This document shows positions 53,797 through 64,000 of a stretch of 64,000 nucleotides of DNA, in pieces. The stretch is from Scylla paramamosain (lineage: Eukaryota > Arthropoda > Malacostraca > Decapoda > Portunidae): positions 1 to 64,000 of the forward strand of contig NW_026973701.1 of the NCBI RefSeq assembly GCF_035594125.1, given 5' to 3'. The first letter of the stretch is position 1. Each line of letters begins with the position of its first letter. The notes under the pieces are model-generated. The model made no database searches. It saw only the letters and a list, made by a program, of their open reading frames with translations, and was not told the DNA's origin. Made by a program: the position numbers and the translations under genes.

Positions 53797-54365
53797 CATC
53801 TTGGCTGAAAGGAACTAGTGGTGTCCCACAGGGGTCAGTGTTGGGACCGATAATGTTTGTAATATATGTAAATAACATAAATGAAGAAATAGATAATTAT
53901 GTAAACTTATTTGCAGATGATGCTAAGCTGATGAGAAGGGTAGAAAATGTAAATGACAGTATGGTACTGCAAGATGATTTAATTAAGATAAATAAATGGA
54001 GTAAATCTTGGCAAATGGAATTCAATTTAAGTAAATGTAAAGTAATGGAGTTTGGTAAGAGTAAGAAAAGAATACAATATCATATGAGGTGGATGGTGTG
54101 AAGTTAAAGAAGTCAAAAGAGGAAGTGGATTTAGGAGTAACAGTCGCTGAAAATCTGACTCTGGAAAGACACATTGATAAAATTACTGGAGAGACGATGA
54201 ATTTGTTAAAAAGAGTAAGAATGGCATTCTCATATTTGGATGACGGAATGATAAAAAAGTTGTTGATTTCCATGATAAGACCAAGATTGGAATATGTGGC
54301 AGTGGTGTGGTCTCCTCATACAAAGAGGAATATTATAAAATTAGGAAACAACAGGTACCACAAAG
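53797..54365 (+). mobile_element. LINE-B fragment, RT palm to C-terminal region
   Basis: Begins right after a (CA)n run: [20 protein letters not shown], the RT box NLFADDAKLMRRV (both aspartates kept), WSKSWQMEFNLSKCKVMEFG, then after a frameshift VDLGVTVAENLTLERHIDKI and RPRLEYVAVVWSPHTKRN. It stops where LERIQ would be expected. Confidence 0.85.
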
Positions 54366-54419
54366 AACATCCAAACTAAGATAAGAACATTGCAAGGATA
54401 TATGCATTAACAACAACAC

Positions 54420-56397
54420 AAATGAAGAAGAATGGAAAAAAATTGAAAGAAATGTATGGAGAGACAAAAGAGAAAAATGAATCAACAACAGAAGAATGGA
54501 AAAAAAAACTGAAAGAAATGTATGGAGAGACAAAAGAGAAAAATGAATCAACAACAAAATAAGAAAAAAATACATTTTTCTGGAGACTTTTGGGAGACAG
54601 AGTGAAGAAATGGTACATAAAGTAAAGAAATAAATTAAAATAAAGTAGAGAAAAACAGCACAAACGAACAACAAACTGTGACGTGTGCCAACATAGACAG
54701 ATCAACATGCAGAAAACTGGAACAGCAAAAATATTTGAGAGAGATAAACCTGAACGAAGGTGGCATGCTTAGTGGCAACAGAGGTAAAAGAAGAAAACCA
54801 GACTAACAATAACTGCAATATGTGGAGAAGAGACAGGACTGCCAAAGGAGGAGGAAGTGTAATGATAATGACAGGAAATGAGGTGAAGACAAAAATAGTG
54901 AAATATAGGGGATGAAAAGCAGAAATAGTGAGTATTAACTTGGAGGTTAGTAATGGAAAAATACTGATGGTAATAACAACCCACGTACCACCCAAAACAA
55001 GTTGTTGGAGCAAATAGCAGAAGATACCATTCAGTACTTGAGTAAATTAATCAAAAGTAATAAAAGGGAATCATTGGTTGGTGACTTCAACTGCAAAGAA
55101 ATGAACCGGGAAACGTTCGAGGCAGAAGGAAACGAGACTGCAAGGGGAGAAAGACATCTGAAGGTGACTATGGAAAACAGTGATGAAATGGGTGACTGAA
55201 AATACAAGACAGATGGGAGACGACAAACCAACAAGATTTAGCCTAACATTAACGAAAGGAATCCACCCAACTAAAGAATTAAGACGTGTGTGTCCCTTGG
55301 AAAAAAGCAACCACGCACCGATGGAAAGAGAGGCTGATGGTGATGTCAGTGAAGAGGATGAAGCACACAAAGAAAACAGGAGAAACTATGGCACAGTGAA
55401 TACAGAGCATCTTATGATACTGTTTGAGCCAATGGACTGGAGAAAGCTGAAGAGAGCAAATGAGGTGCAAGATGACCATGGCATTTTTATGGAACTATAT
55501 GAGGCAGCAGTGAATATCCCAGAGTACAAACCTAAAGAAAGAGGAAGACAGGCATGGTTCAATGCAAGAAGTGCAACAGCAAAGAAAATAAGAGGCCAAG
55601 CATGTATAACAATGAAAAGAAATGGAAACCAAACAAATAAAGAGGACTTTAAGATAGCAAGAAATAAATCTGTGAAAATAAGGCAAGAGGAAGAGAAAGG
55701 ATAAGAAAAGGATGTAATTGGGAAGTGCAAGGAAGAACTAAAACTGTTCTACAGATTCATAAATAGAAAAAAATAAACTAAAAGAAAAAAATAGAAAGGT
55801 TGAAGGATGGACATGAAACATATGAAGAACCAAAAGACACGACTGATTGAATTGCTAACTGAATTGCTAAACGAAAAGTTCCAGCAAGTTTTGACAGAAG
55901 AATCAGAATTTAAAGAACCAAAAGACAAGAAGACAGAAAAGCAAATGTGGGAAATTACAGCAATGAAAGTAGTCTATAGAATGATGGAGGAACTGGAAAA
56001 GAGAAAAGCAACAGGACCAGATGGAGTGAACCAGCACATGACATAATGAAGTGCTCACCATCAACGGGAAGAGTGGCCAAGGAATGCAAGAAAACGTGCA
56101 TTGTGCCAGTTTATAAAAGTGGAGAGAAAGAAGAGCCACCAGACTGTAGACCAGCATCACTGACCAGCACAGTATGGAAGGTCTGTGAAAAACTGACAGA
56201 GAAGCACTGGACAGAAGTTGTAGAAAAACACGATATATATATATAACAGAAAAACAGTACAGCTTTAGACAAAAAGCAATCATATGTAATCAACATGATG
56301 AACTTCTATTCAAGAGTGACTGACATAACACAGGAGAGGGATGGATGAGCAAACTCTGTGTATCTACATCTGAAAAAGTTTTTAGCAAAGTTCACTT
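54420..56397 (+). mobile_element. LINE-B fragment: ORF1 end, endonuclease and RT start
   Basis: Starts with a Lys/Glu-rich ORF1-like part containing a ~71-base direct repeat (54423-54560: GAAGAATGGAAAAAAA, CTGAAAGAAATGTATGGAGA). Then GGGSVMIMTGNEVKTKIVKY and a GDFNCKEMNRETFE box (55080-55122) mark the endonuclease. QAWFNARSATAKKIRGQACI, ELEKRKATGPDGVNQHM and VPVYKSGEKEEPPDCRPASL lead into the RT, which stops at KVFSKVH where the minus-strand LINE-A begins (56398). Stops and frameshifts make it inactive. It lies head-behind-tail with the 53797-54365 fragment. Confidence 0.85.
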
Positions 56398-58020
56398 TTT
56401 TTTTTTATGTAGGAGGGACACTGGCCAAGGGCAACAAAAAAAATCCAATAAAAAAAAATGCCCACTGAGATGCCAGTCCCATAAAAGGATTCAAAGCAGT
56501 AGTCAGAAATTGAAGGATAAGTGTCTTGAAACCTCCCTTTTGAAGGAATTCAAGTCATAGGAAGGTGGAAAAACAGAAGCAGGCAGGGAGTTCCAGAGCT
56601 TACCAAAGGGATGAATGATTGAGAATGCTGGTTAACTCTTGCATTAGAGAGGTGGACAGAATAGGGGGTGAGAGAAAGAAGAAAGTCTTGTGCAGCAAGG
56701 CCGTGGGAGGGGAGGCATGCAGTTAGCAAGATCAGAAGAGCAGTTAGCATGAAAATAGTGGTAGAAGACAGCTAGAGATGCAACATTGTGGTGATGAGAG
56801 AGAGGCTGAAGACAGCCAGTTAGAGGAGAGGAGTTGATGAGACAAAAAGCTTTTGATTCCACCCTGTCTAGAAGAGCAGTATGAGTGGAATCCCCCCAGA
56901 CATGTGAAGCATATTCCATACATGGATGGATAAGCAGCTGGGGGGATGAGAAAAACTGGAGGAGACATCTCAGAATCCTTAACTTCATAGAAGCTATTTT
57001 AGCTAGAGATGAGATGTGAAGTTTCTAGTTTAGATTAATTAGAAAAGGAGAGACCAAGGGTGTTCAATGTAGAAGTGGGGGACAGTTGAGTGTCATTGAA
57101 AAAGAGGGGATAGTTGCCTGGAAGGTTGTGTTGAGTTGATAGATGAAGGAATTGAGTTTTTGAGGCACTGAACAATACCAAGTTTGCTCTGCCCCAATCA
57201 GATATTTTAGAAAGATCAGGAGTCAGGCATTCTGTGGTTTCCCTGCATGAGCTGTTTGCTTCCTGAAGGTTTTGACATCTATGAAAAGACGTGGAAAAGT
57301 GCAGGGTGCCATCATCAGCAAAGGAATGGATAGGACAAGAAGTTTGGTTTAGAAGGTCATTGATGAATAATAAGAGAGTGGGTAACAGGAAAGAATCCTG
57401 AGGAACACCACTGTTAAGAGATTTAAGAGAAGAACAGTGACTGTCTACCACAGCAGCAATAGAACAGTCAGAAAGGAAACTTGAGATGAAGTTACAGAGA
57501 GAAGGATAGAAGCCGTAGGAGGGTAGTTTGGAAATCAAAGCTTTGTCAGACTCAATCAAAAGCTTTTGATATGTCTAAGGCAACAGCAAAAGTTTCACCA
57601 AAATCTCAAAAAGAGGATGACCAAAACTCAGTAAGGAAAGCCAGATCACCAGTAGAGTGGTCTTGACAGAACCCATACATACTGGTGATCAGATAGAAGG
57701 TTGTGAAGTGATAAATGTTTAAGAATCTTTCTGTTGAGGATAGATTAAAAAACTTCAGACAGGCAGGAAATTAAAGCAACAAGATGTAGTTTGAGGGATT
57801 AGAACAGTCACACTTTTTAGGAACAGGCTGAATGTAGGCAAACTTCCAGCAAGAAGGAAAGGTAGATGTTGACAGACAGAGTTGAGTTTGACTAGGCAAG
57901 GTGCAAGCACAGAGGTGCAGTTTTTGAGAACAACAGGAGGGACCCCATCAGGTCCATAAGCCTTCCGAGGGTTTAGGCCAGTGAGGGCATGGAAAACATC
58001 ATTGCGAAGAATTTTAATAG

Positions 58021-58098
<78 letters not shown>

Positions 58099-58186
58099 AG
58101 GAAAACATCATTGCGAAGAAATTTAATAGGTAGTAGTAGTAATAGTAGTAGTAGTAGTAGTAATAGTGGTAGTAGTAATAGTAGTG

Positions 58187-58273
<87 letters not shown>

Positions 58274-58768
58274 CTAATAGTAGTAGTAGTAGTAGTAGTA
58301 GTGTGGAGGAGAGAGAGGAACAAGCCCTGAATTGTCCAAGGTAGACTTTTTAGCAAAGGTCTGAGCAAGGAGTTCGGCTTTAGAGACTGATGTGATAGCA
58401 GTGGTGCCACCTGGTTGAAATAAAAGGAGAGAAAAAAGAAGCAAAGTTATTGGAGATGTTTCTGGCTAGTTGCCAGAAGTCATGAGGGTACTTAGATCTT
58501 GAAAGATTTTGACACTTTCTATTAATGAAGGAGTTTTTGGCTAGTTGAAGAACAGATGTGGCATGACTTTGGGCAGAAATATAAAGTGTATGAGATTCTG
58601 GTGATGCAAGGCTCAAATACCTTGTGTAAGCCACCTTTCTATCATATATAGCACAAGAACAGGTCATGTTAAACCAAGGTTTGGAAGGTTTAGGTCGAGA
58701 ATAAGAGTGAGAGATTTATGCCTCCTTGCCAGACACTATTACTTCTGTTATGCGCTCAGCACACAGTC
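56398..58768 (-). mobile_element. LINE-A copy, minus strand, 5'-truncated
   Basis: Reads on the minus strand from about 58768 (equivalent to 61270 in the best copy) to its 3' end at 56398, where T-rich sequence is the complement of the poly(A). Pieces include ACSCAIYDRKVAY-type sequence (TCSCAIYDRKVAYTRYLSLA), [34 protein letters not shown], a FADDGTLHF active-site box instead of YADDTTLHF, and [20 protein letters not shown]. It was inserted into the RT start of the LINE-B that ends at 56397. Two (TAG)n expansions sit inside it at 58021-58305. Confidence 0.92.
58021..58305. repeat. (TAG)n expansions inside LINE-A with duplicated flank
   Basis: (TAG)26 at 58021-58098, then GAGGAAAACATCATTGCGAA and GAAATTTAATAGG (a second copy of 57985-58020 sequence), then (TAG)n with TAA and TGG variants to 58305. 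The intact LINE-A has only a short AGTAGT at this point. Confidence 0.93.
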
Positions 58769-59069
58769 AGATTAAAAAACTGAGCATCACATATTCAGAG
58801 CATGTGTGTGATGGTAACTTGCCAGTTTTTGATGCCTCCCATTGCAGTAAGTCAAGCATCAGAGCTTTCATCTGTGGGCTTTACAATTCATCATTTCTTT
58901 CTTTTTTTTTTTTTTTTTTTTTTTTTTTTGCAGTGCAAACCTTTCCACCACTTTGTGGAATTTTCCATCTGTTACATGACATGACAATTAAAAACTTTCA
59001 GATTTTGGAATTTTGAACAGAGAATTCTCAATTGTGCCAACAAAATACAGTATACACCTGAACCACCTG
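58769..59069. other. No gene recognised; poly(T) tract
   Basis: Contains a T run at 58906-58929 followed by TTTGCAG, an acceptor-like motif, but no supported exon. Confidence 0.5.
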
Positions 59070-59510
59070 TCAGTCACAAGGCTCCCAGTGAGGTGTGCTT
59101 GTTCCTGAGTCATGGAAGTCTCCCAAGGTTTCTTTCTTCCACTTGCTCTCCGTGTTACCGCCTGCAGGGAAAATGCACACATCAATACTCCTGCTGCTTG
59201 ATACATGTTTGACTCAAACTTAGTCCTGAATTTAACCATTCACTACAACATTACACAGCATGGAATGCACAGCTGAAAACATTTATATGCACATTCAAGA
59301 AAGGAAACAATTAAAGAAGCAGATTGTGCAATTTCTAGCCAGTATAGTGCATAGACATGGATGTGAAAGAAAAGAAATGCTTCATGTTGGTCTCAGAGTC
59401 AGGAAAGATGTAATAAGTACTAGTAGTTAAGAGAGTTCATCACCAGGTAGGACAAGATGGATAACTATTTTTTTCACACCCTCGTCTCAGGTACAAGTCA
59501 CTCACAAAAA
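59070..59510 (+). repeat. Duplicated block, copy 2 (partner of 52920-53720)
   Basis: Same order of shared segments as copy 1 but shorter, lacking the middle part that holds the dispersed repeat in copy 1. Ends at CACCCTCGTCTCAGGTAC near 59494. Confidence 0.75.
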
Positions 59511-59743
59511 TGATGGACCCAGGGCATGTCTTTTTCCACTCTTCCACATCTTCTAATCTCTGGTGGATTAACTTAACAAGTAAAAGTTTCCATACGAAGG
59601 GCGGCAGTTCACTCAAAGGAAGGGGATCAAGTAAATCCATTCACACCTTTTGGCTGTGGGCCTTCCCTCCCCTTCATCTCTCTCTCTCTCTCTCTCTTTC
59701 TCTGTAAAAAAGATATCCAGTGATATATTAGAGATGACTTTAG

Positions 59744-60310
59744 GATACAGTCAGCAAACTTGAAAATCAACTTGATGTTGTAGAGCAATATGAAAGAAGA
59801 GATACTATAATAATTAGTGGTCCTGCATTGCCCAGAGAACAAAACCATGAAAACTCAACTGACCTTGTTGTGAATTCAGTTAAAGATAATCTGCACATCA
59901 ATTTAAGTCATGCTGACATCAATGTTGCTCACAGGTTAGGTTCAAAAAGTCAAAACAAAGAGAGACCAATAATTGTAAAGCTGCTAAATAGATCAAAGAA
60001 GGCAGAAATAATGGATGCCTGTGTAAAAGTTAAACCTAGCCTCTATATTAATGAAAGTCTCACTCCAAAACGACGCAACATCTTCAATACAGTTTGGGGT
60101 ATCAGGAAAAAAAACAAGGAGCTTTTCCAACAGTGCTACACAAGGGATGGAAAGATCTTTGTTAAATTAAAAACATCTAGTCAAAAACACATGATAACCA
60201 GCTGTGACCTCACTGAACGTTTCCCTTTGTGTCTCACAACACAAGGGGGTAGTCACAGCCTGCCCTCTAAAGACAACTCTCTTCCTCCACACAAAACTAC
60301 AAGCACCTAA
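59744..60310 (+). CDS. LINE-A ORF1 fragment (RNA-binding, L1-ORF1p-like)
   Basis: Open from just after a TAG at 59741-59743 to TAA at 60308-60310. It reads [26 protein letters not shown] in two parts, then [49 protein letters not shown] and [13 protein letters not shown]. The coiled-coil end (L..QLD..EQY.RRD), the AHRLG box, RPIIVK and the INE.LTP.R element are those of L1-type ORF1 proteins, which coat element RNA as a ribonucleoprotein. No in-frame ATG is present near the start, and the coiled coil is mostly missing. The last 107 bases overlap ORF2 in another frame. Confidence 0.75.
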   Translation, partial: DTVSKLENQLDVVEQYERRDTIIISGPALPREQNHENSTDLVVNSVKDNLHINLSHADINVAHRLGSKSQNKERPIIVKLLNRSKKAEIMDACVKVKPSLYINESLTPKRRNIFNTVWGIRKKNKELFQQCYTRDGKIFVKLKTSSQKHMITSCDLTERFPLCLTTQGGSHSLPSKDNSLPPHKTTST

Positions 60311-63308
60311 TAACACACACACCCTTCACTCAAAAAATTTTAAAATCATGGCGACTCCTACACCAGCCTCAGAGTCCCCATCTGGGGAGGGGACCATAAA
60401 TGTCCCCAGGTCGGACTGCCTTTCCGTCGACGACCCTAAGTGTCTTGACACCCCCCTCAACTTTTTCTTCATTAACTTCTGCAACATTCGCGGTCTAAGA
60501 TCTAATTTTCAATCTGTAGAACACCACCTCTCCTCTTCTAAACCTCATCTTCTTTTCCTCACTGAAACTCAGGTGTCTGAGGCAACTGACAGTAGCCCCT
60601 TTTCTGTTCCTTCCTACTTTCTCTATCCTCATTTTCGATCCAAAGCTGGATGCTGCGTTTATGTGCGCAATGACTTAACCTGCTCTCGTGCCCACGCTCT
60701 TGAATCTTCCGAGTTTTCCACCATCTGGCTACGACTACAGAGTCATTCTCATACTAAATTTATCTGTGCTGTATACCTCTCTCCTAACTCCTCTGACTAT
60801 AAGAAATTCTTTGACTACTTAACTTCCAAAGTGGAGCACATTCTGACCCTCTTCCCTTTTGCAGAGATCTCCATTCTTGGAGACTTCAATGTTCACCACC
60901 AGCTTTGGCTTTCCTCTCCCTTCACTGACCATCCTGGTGAACTAGCCTACAACTTTGCTATCCTCCATGACCTAGAGCAATTGGTGCAACACCCTACTCG
61001 TATTCCTGACCGTCTTGGAGATACGCCCAACATTCTTGACCTTTTCCTGAACTCTAATCCTTCTGCTTATGCTGTCACCCTTTCTTCTCCGTTGGGCTCC
61101 TCCGATCACAATCTCATATCTTTATCTTGTCCTATCACTCCAATCCCTCCTCAGGATCCCCCTAAGCGAAGGTGCCTCTGGCGTTTTGCCTCTGCTAGTT
61201 GGGGGGATCTGAGGCGGTATTTTGCTGATTTTCCTTGGAATGACTACTGCTTCCGTGTCAGAGACCCGTCTTTGTGTGCTGAGCACATAACAGAGGTGAT
61301 AGTGTCTGGCATGGAGGCGTACATTCCTCACTCTTTTTCTCGTCCTAAACCTTCTAAACCTTGGTTTAACACAGCTTGTTCTCGTGCTATACATGATAGA
61401 GAGGTGGCCCACAAAAGGTACTTAAGCCTTCCTTCACTAGAATCTCATGCACTTTATATTTCTGCCCGGAACCATGCCAAGTCTGTTCTCCAACTAGCCA
61501 AAAACTCCTTCATTAACAGAAAATGTCAAAACCTTTCAAGATCTAACTCCCCTCGTGATTTCTGGCATCTAGCCAAAAATATCTCCAATAACTTTGCTTC
61601 TTCTTCTTTCCCTCCTCTACTTCAACCAGATGGCACCACTGCTATCACATCTATTTCTAAAGCTGAACTCTTTGCTCAAACCTTTGCTAAAAACTCTACC
61701 TTGGACGATTCTGGGCTTGTTCCTCCCTCTCCTCCACCCTCTGACTACTTCATGCCTCGTATTAAAATTCTTCGTAATGATGTTTTCCATGCCCTCGCTG
61801 GCCTAAACCCTCAGAAGGCTTATGGACCTGATGGGGTCCCTCCTATTGTTCTCCGAAACTGTGCCTCCGTGCTTGCACCTTGCCTAGTCAAACTCTTTCA
61901 GCTCTGTCTGTCAACATCTACCTTTCCTTCTTGCTGGAAGTTTGCCTACATTCAACCTGTTCCTAAAAAGGGTGACCGCTCTAATCCCTCAAACTACCGT
62001 CCTATTGCTTTAATTTCCTGCTTATCTAAAGTTTTTGAATCTATCCTCAACAGGAAGATTCTTAAACATCTATCACTTCACAACCTTCTATCTGATCGCC
62101 AGTATGGGTTCCGTCAAGGCCGCTCTACTGGTGATCTTCTGGCTTTCCTTACTGAGTCTTGGTCATCCTCTTTTAGAGACTTTGGTGAAACTTTTGCTGT
62201 TGCCTTGGACATATCAAAAGCCTTTGATAGAGTCTGGCACAAAGCTTTGATTTCCAAACTACCCTCCTACGGTTTCTATCCTTCTCTCTGTAACTTCATC
62301 TCAAGTTTCCTTTCTGACCGTTCTATTGCTGCTGTGGTAGACGGTCACTGTTCTTCTCCTAAATCTATTAACAGTGGTGTTCCTCAGGGTTCTGTCCTGT
62401 CACCCACTCTCTTCTTATTATTCATTAATGATCTTCTAAACCAAACTTCTTGTCCTATCCACTCCTATGCTGATGATACCACCCTGCACTTTTCCACGTC
62501 TTTTCATAGACGTCCAACCCTTCAGGAGGTAAACATATCACGCAGGGAAGCCACAGAACGCCTGACTTCTGATCTTTCTAAAATTTCTGATTGGGGCAGA
62601 GCAAACTTGGTATTGTTCAATGCCTCAAAAACTCAATTCCTCCATCTATCAACTCGACACAATCTTCCAGACAACTATCCCCTCTTCTTCAATGACACTC
62701 AATTGTCCCCCTCTTCTACACTGAACATCCTCGGTCTGTCCTTTACTTATAATCTGAACTGGAAACTTCACATCTCATCTCTAGCTAAAACAGCTTCTAT
62801 GAAGTTAGGTGTTCTGAGACGTCTCCGCCAGTTTTTCTCACCCCCCCAGCTGCTAACTCTGTACAAGGGCCTTATCCGTCCATGTATGGAGTATGCTTCA
62901 CATGTCTGGGGGGGTTCCACTCATACTGCTGTTCTAGACAGGGTGGAATCAAAAGCTTTTCGTCTCATCAACTCCTCTCCTCTAACTGACTGTCTTCAGC
63001 CTCTCTCTCACCGCCGCAATGTTGCATCTCTAGCTGTCTTCTACCGCTATTTTCATGCTAACTGCTCTTCTGATCTTGCTAACTGCATGCCTCCCCTCCT
63101 TCCGCGGCCTCGCTGCACAAGACTTTCTTCTTTCTCTCACTCCTATTCTGTCCACCTCTCTAACGCAAGAGTTAACCAGTATTCTCAATCATTCATCCCT
63201 TTCTCTGGTAAACTCTGGAACTCCTTGCCTGCTTCTGTATTTCCACCTTCCTATGACTTGAATTCCTTCAAGAGGGAGGTTTCAAGACACTTATCCACCA
63301 ATTTTTGA
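60204..63308 (+). CDS. LINE-A ORF2: endonuclease and reverse transcriptase, intact
   Basis: An uninterrupted 1034-codon frame. The more likely start is the second ATG at 60348 ([15 protein letters not shown]), which is conserved in the 39934 copy. N-terminal AP-type endonuclease (about residues 85-310): N at CNIRG, catalytic E121 in [14 protein letters not shown] (224-232) and SSDHN with D301-H302. Reverse transcriptase (about 530-790): [54 protein letters not shown] with D669, [15 protein letters not shown] and the active site YADD at 755-758. A C-terminal region follows ([22 protein letters not shown]). All catalytic residues are present, so it encodes a plausibly active enzyme for target-primed reverse transcription. 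Confidence 0.95.
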   Translation: MTSLNVSLCVSQHKGVVTACPLKTTLFLHTKLQAPNNTHTLHSKNFKIMATPTPASESPSGEGTINVPRSDCLSVDDPKCLDTPLNFFFINFCNIRGLRSNFQSVEHHLSSSKPHLLFLTETQVSEATDSSPFSVPSYFLYPHFRSKAGCCVYVRNDLTCSRAHALESSEFSTIWLRLQSHSHTKFICAVYLSPNSSDYKKFFDYLTSKVEHILTLFPFAEISILGDFNVHHQLWLSSPFTDHPGELAYNFAILHDLEQLVQHPTRIPDRLGDTPNILDLFLNSNPSAYAVTLSSPLGSSDHNLISLSCPITPIPPQDPPKRRCLWRFASASWGDLRRYFADFPWNDYCFRVRDPSLCAEHITEVIVSGMEAYIPHSFSRPKPSKPWFNTACSRAIHDREVAHKRYLSLPSLESHALYISARNHAKSVLQLAKNSFINRKCQNLSRSNSPRDFWHLAKNISNNFASSSFPPLLQPDGTTAITSISKAELFAQTFAKNSTLDDSGLVPPSPPPSDYFMPRIKILRNDVFHALAGLNPQKAYGPDGVPPIVLRNCASVLAPCLVKLFQLCLSTSTFPSCWKFAYIQPVPKKGDRSNPSNYRPIALISCLSKVFESILNRKILKHLSLHNLLSDRQYGFRQGRSTGDLLAFLTESWSSSFRDFGETFAVALDISKAFDRVWHKALISKLPSYGFYPSLCNFISSFLSDRSIAAVVDGHCSSPKSINSGVPQGSVLSPTLFLLFINDLLNQTSCPIHSYADDTTLHFSTSFHRRPTLQEVNISRREATERLTSDLSKISDWGRANLVLFNASKTQFLHLSTRHNLPDNYPLFFNDTQLSPSSTLNILGLSFTYNLNWKLHISSLAKTASMKLGVLRRLRQFFSPPQLLTLYKGLIRPCMEYASHVWGGSTHTAVLDRVESKAFRLINSSPLTDCLQPLSHRRNVASLAVFYRYFHANCSSDLANCMPPLLPRPRCTRLSSFSHSYSVHLSNARVNQYSQSFIPFSGKLWNSLPASVFPPSYDLNSFKREVSRHLSTNF

Positions 63309-63395
63309 CCACTGCTTTGACCCTTTTAGGGACAGGCATTTCAGTGGGCATTTTTTTTTATTAGATTTTTGTTGCCCTTGGCCAGTATCCTTCCT

Positions 63396-63440
<45 letters not shown>

Positions 63441-64000
63441 ACTGAAGTCTTTGAACATTTTCCTAGATCCTGTTCTGACCCAGTCTTAAATGTGCTCTTA
63501 ACTCAACATGATGCAATATTTCCTACCAAACATTCTAGAAATCTTTATGTCTATTTAATTTATATATATAATGTATTCATTATCCTTTCCTGTGTATATA
63601 TTTTATATGTCATATCCTATGCATGTCTCCAACCTATTATTATTCATCTTAATTATTATTCATCTTAATTTTTTCTAGATTTCATCATATGAAACTTTCT
63701 TTTATCATCTACTACTTTGCCTATTTATCTATTACTTTGCCAATATCTTGGGTATGAAGCTTTATTCTATCATCTTTACTTTGCCAATATCTTGAACATT
63801 TCTAGTTTTATCAACTTAATCCTTTTGATCACCAAATTCTGCAAACATTTTGCAATCTACCTTCCACCCTTCTTATGGCATACCTGGTAAGCCTTCCAAT
63901 TTCTTTTTATTTAATTTTTATTTTAATTTTTTATTATGTATTTCCTTATTCTTTGATTATTCTTCTCTATCTCTACTTATCATATCCTTCCTTTCCTCTC
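63441..64000. other. AT-rich flank, no gene recognised
   Basis: Unique AT-rich sequence with a small repeat (CTTTGCCAATATCTTG at about 63735 and 63779). No supported gene to the end of the window. Confidence 0.55.

Larger units (their letters stand above)
59700..63440 (+). mobile_element. LINE-A, best-preserved copy with poly(A) tail
   Basis: A non-LTR retrotransposon of about 3.7 kb. It comprises a partial ORF1, an uninterrupted ORF2 and a 3' UTR ending TTGCCCTTGGCCAGTATCC, TTCCTACAT and a 40-base poly(A) (63401-63440). Three other copies (9157, 39934, 56398 minus) share the same 3' end. The 5' end is uncertain because the sequence before about 59741 is a short (CT)n-rich stretch; ORF1 is incomplete, so the copy is 5'-truncated. 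The clade resembles the Jockey/CR1 group (AP endonuclease plus RT, no RNase H seen). Confidence 0.93.

Noticed and set aside
63441..64000. Telomeric or subtelomeric repeats
   Set aside because: No TTAGG-type arrays are present anywhere in the window.

Overview
This is eukaryotic, intron-bearing genomic DNA of low gene density. The best guess is a decapod crustacean, probably a crab or shrimp. That is inferred from the very high microsatellite load, from two non-LTR retrotransposon families of a type common in decapod assemblies, and from short exons separated by repeat-filled introns. No bacterial, phage, organellar or CRISPR structure is visible.

Layout. 1-6 kb: anonymous sequence with (CT)n tracts, one candidate exon (2871-2947) and four minisatellites. 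6.9-8 kb: two opposed LINE fragments. 8-9.15 kb: a compound microsatellite cluster. 9.15-10.9 kb: a 5'-truncated LINE-A copy. 11-12.9 kb: AT-rich repeats. 12.9-14.4 kb: a decayed hAT transposase on the minus strand. 15.6-20 kb: a pyrimidine-strand satellite block containing a 2.6 kb CpG-dense CGTCT/CGTT array. 20.4-23.7 kb: minisatellites and microsatellites. 25.4-29.7 kb: two LINE-B copies. 30.5-33.2 kb: three plus-strand exons of a fibrocystin-like (PKHD1L1 family) protein. 33.7-47.8 kb: a series of plus-strand exons, most joining in compatible reading phase, of a protein I do not recognise. Its introns hold a near-full-length minus-strand LINE-B (34.1-37.7 kb), a LINE-A copy (39.9-43.95 kb) split by an 804-bp hAT-type element with a perfect 8-bp target duplication, a triplicated splice-acceptor segment and decayed exon copies. 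50.7-59.5 kb: duplicated non-coding blocks, a perfect 20-bp hairpin, two LINE-B fragments and a minus-strand LINE-A. 59.7-63.4 kb: the best-preserved transposon, a LINE-A with a partial ORF1 and an uninterrupted 1034-residue endonuclease-reverse transcriptase ORF, ending in poly(A).

How it fits together. The only host-gene signal is the plus-strand exon chain at 30.5-47.8 kb; transposons and tandem repeats fill the rest. Three candidate exons contain in-frame stops (30556, the 45163 exon, 47522), so this chain may be a decaying paralogue, may carry assembly errors, or may be partly mis-modelled. The recurring theme is local duplication at every scale: 45-bp acceptor repeats, roughly 80-bp dispersed units, 150-200 bp exon echoes, roughly 300-bp LINE repeats and 400-800 bp blocks. 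All family assignments are from recognition of translated motifs; no database search was possible.
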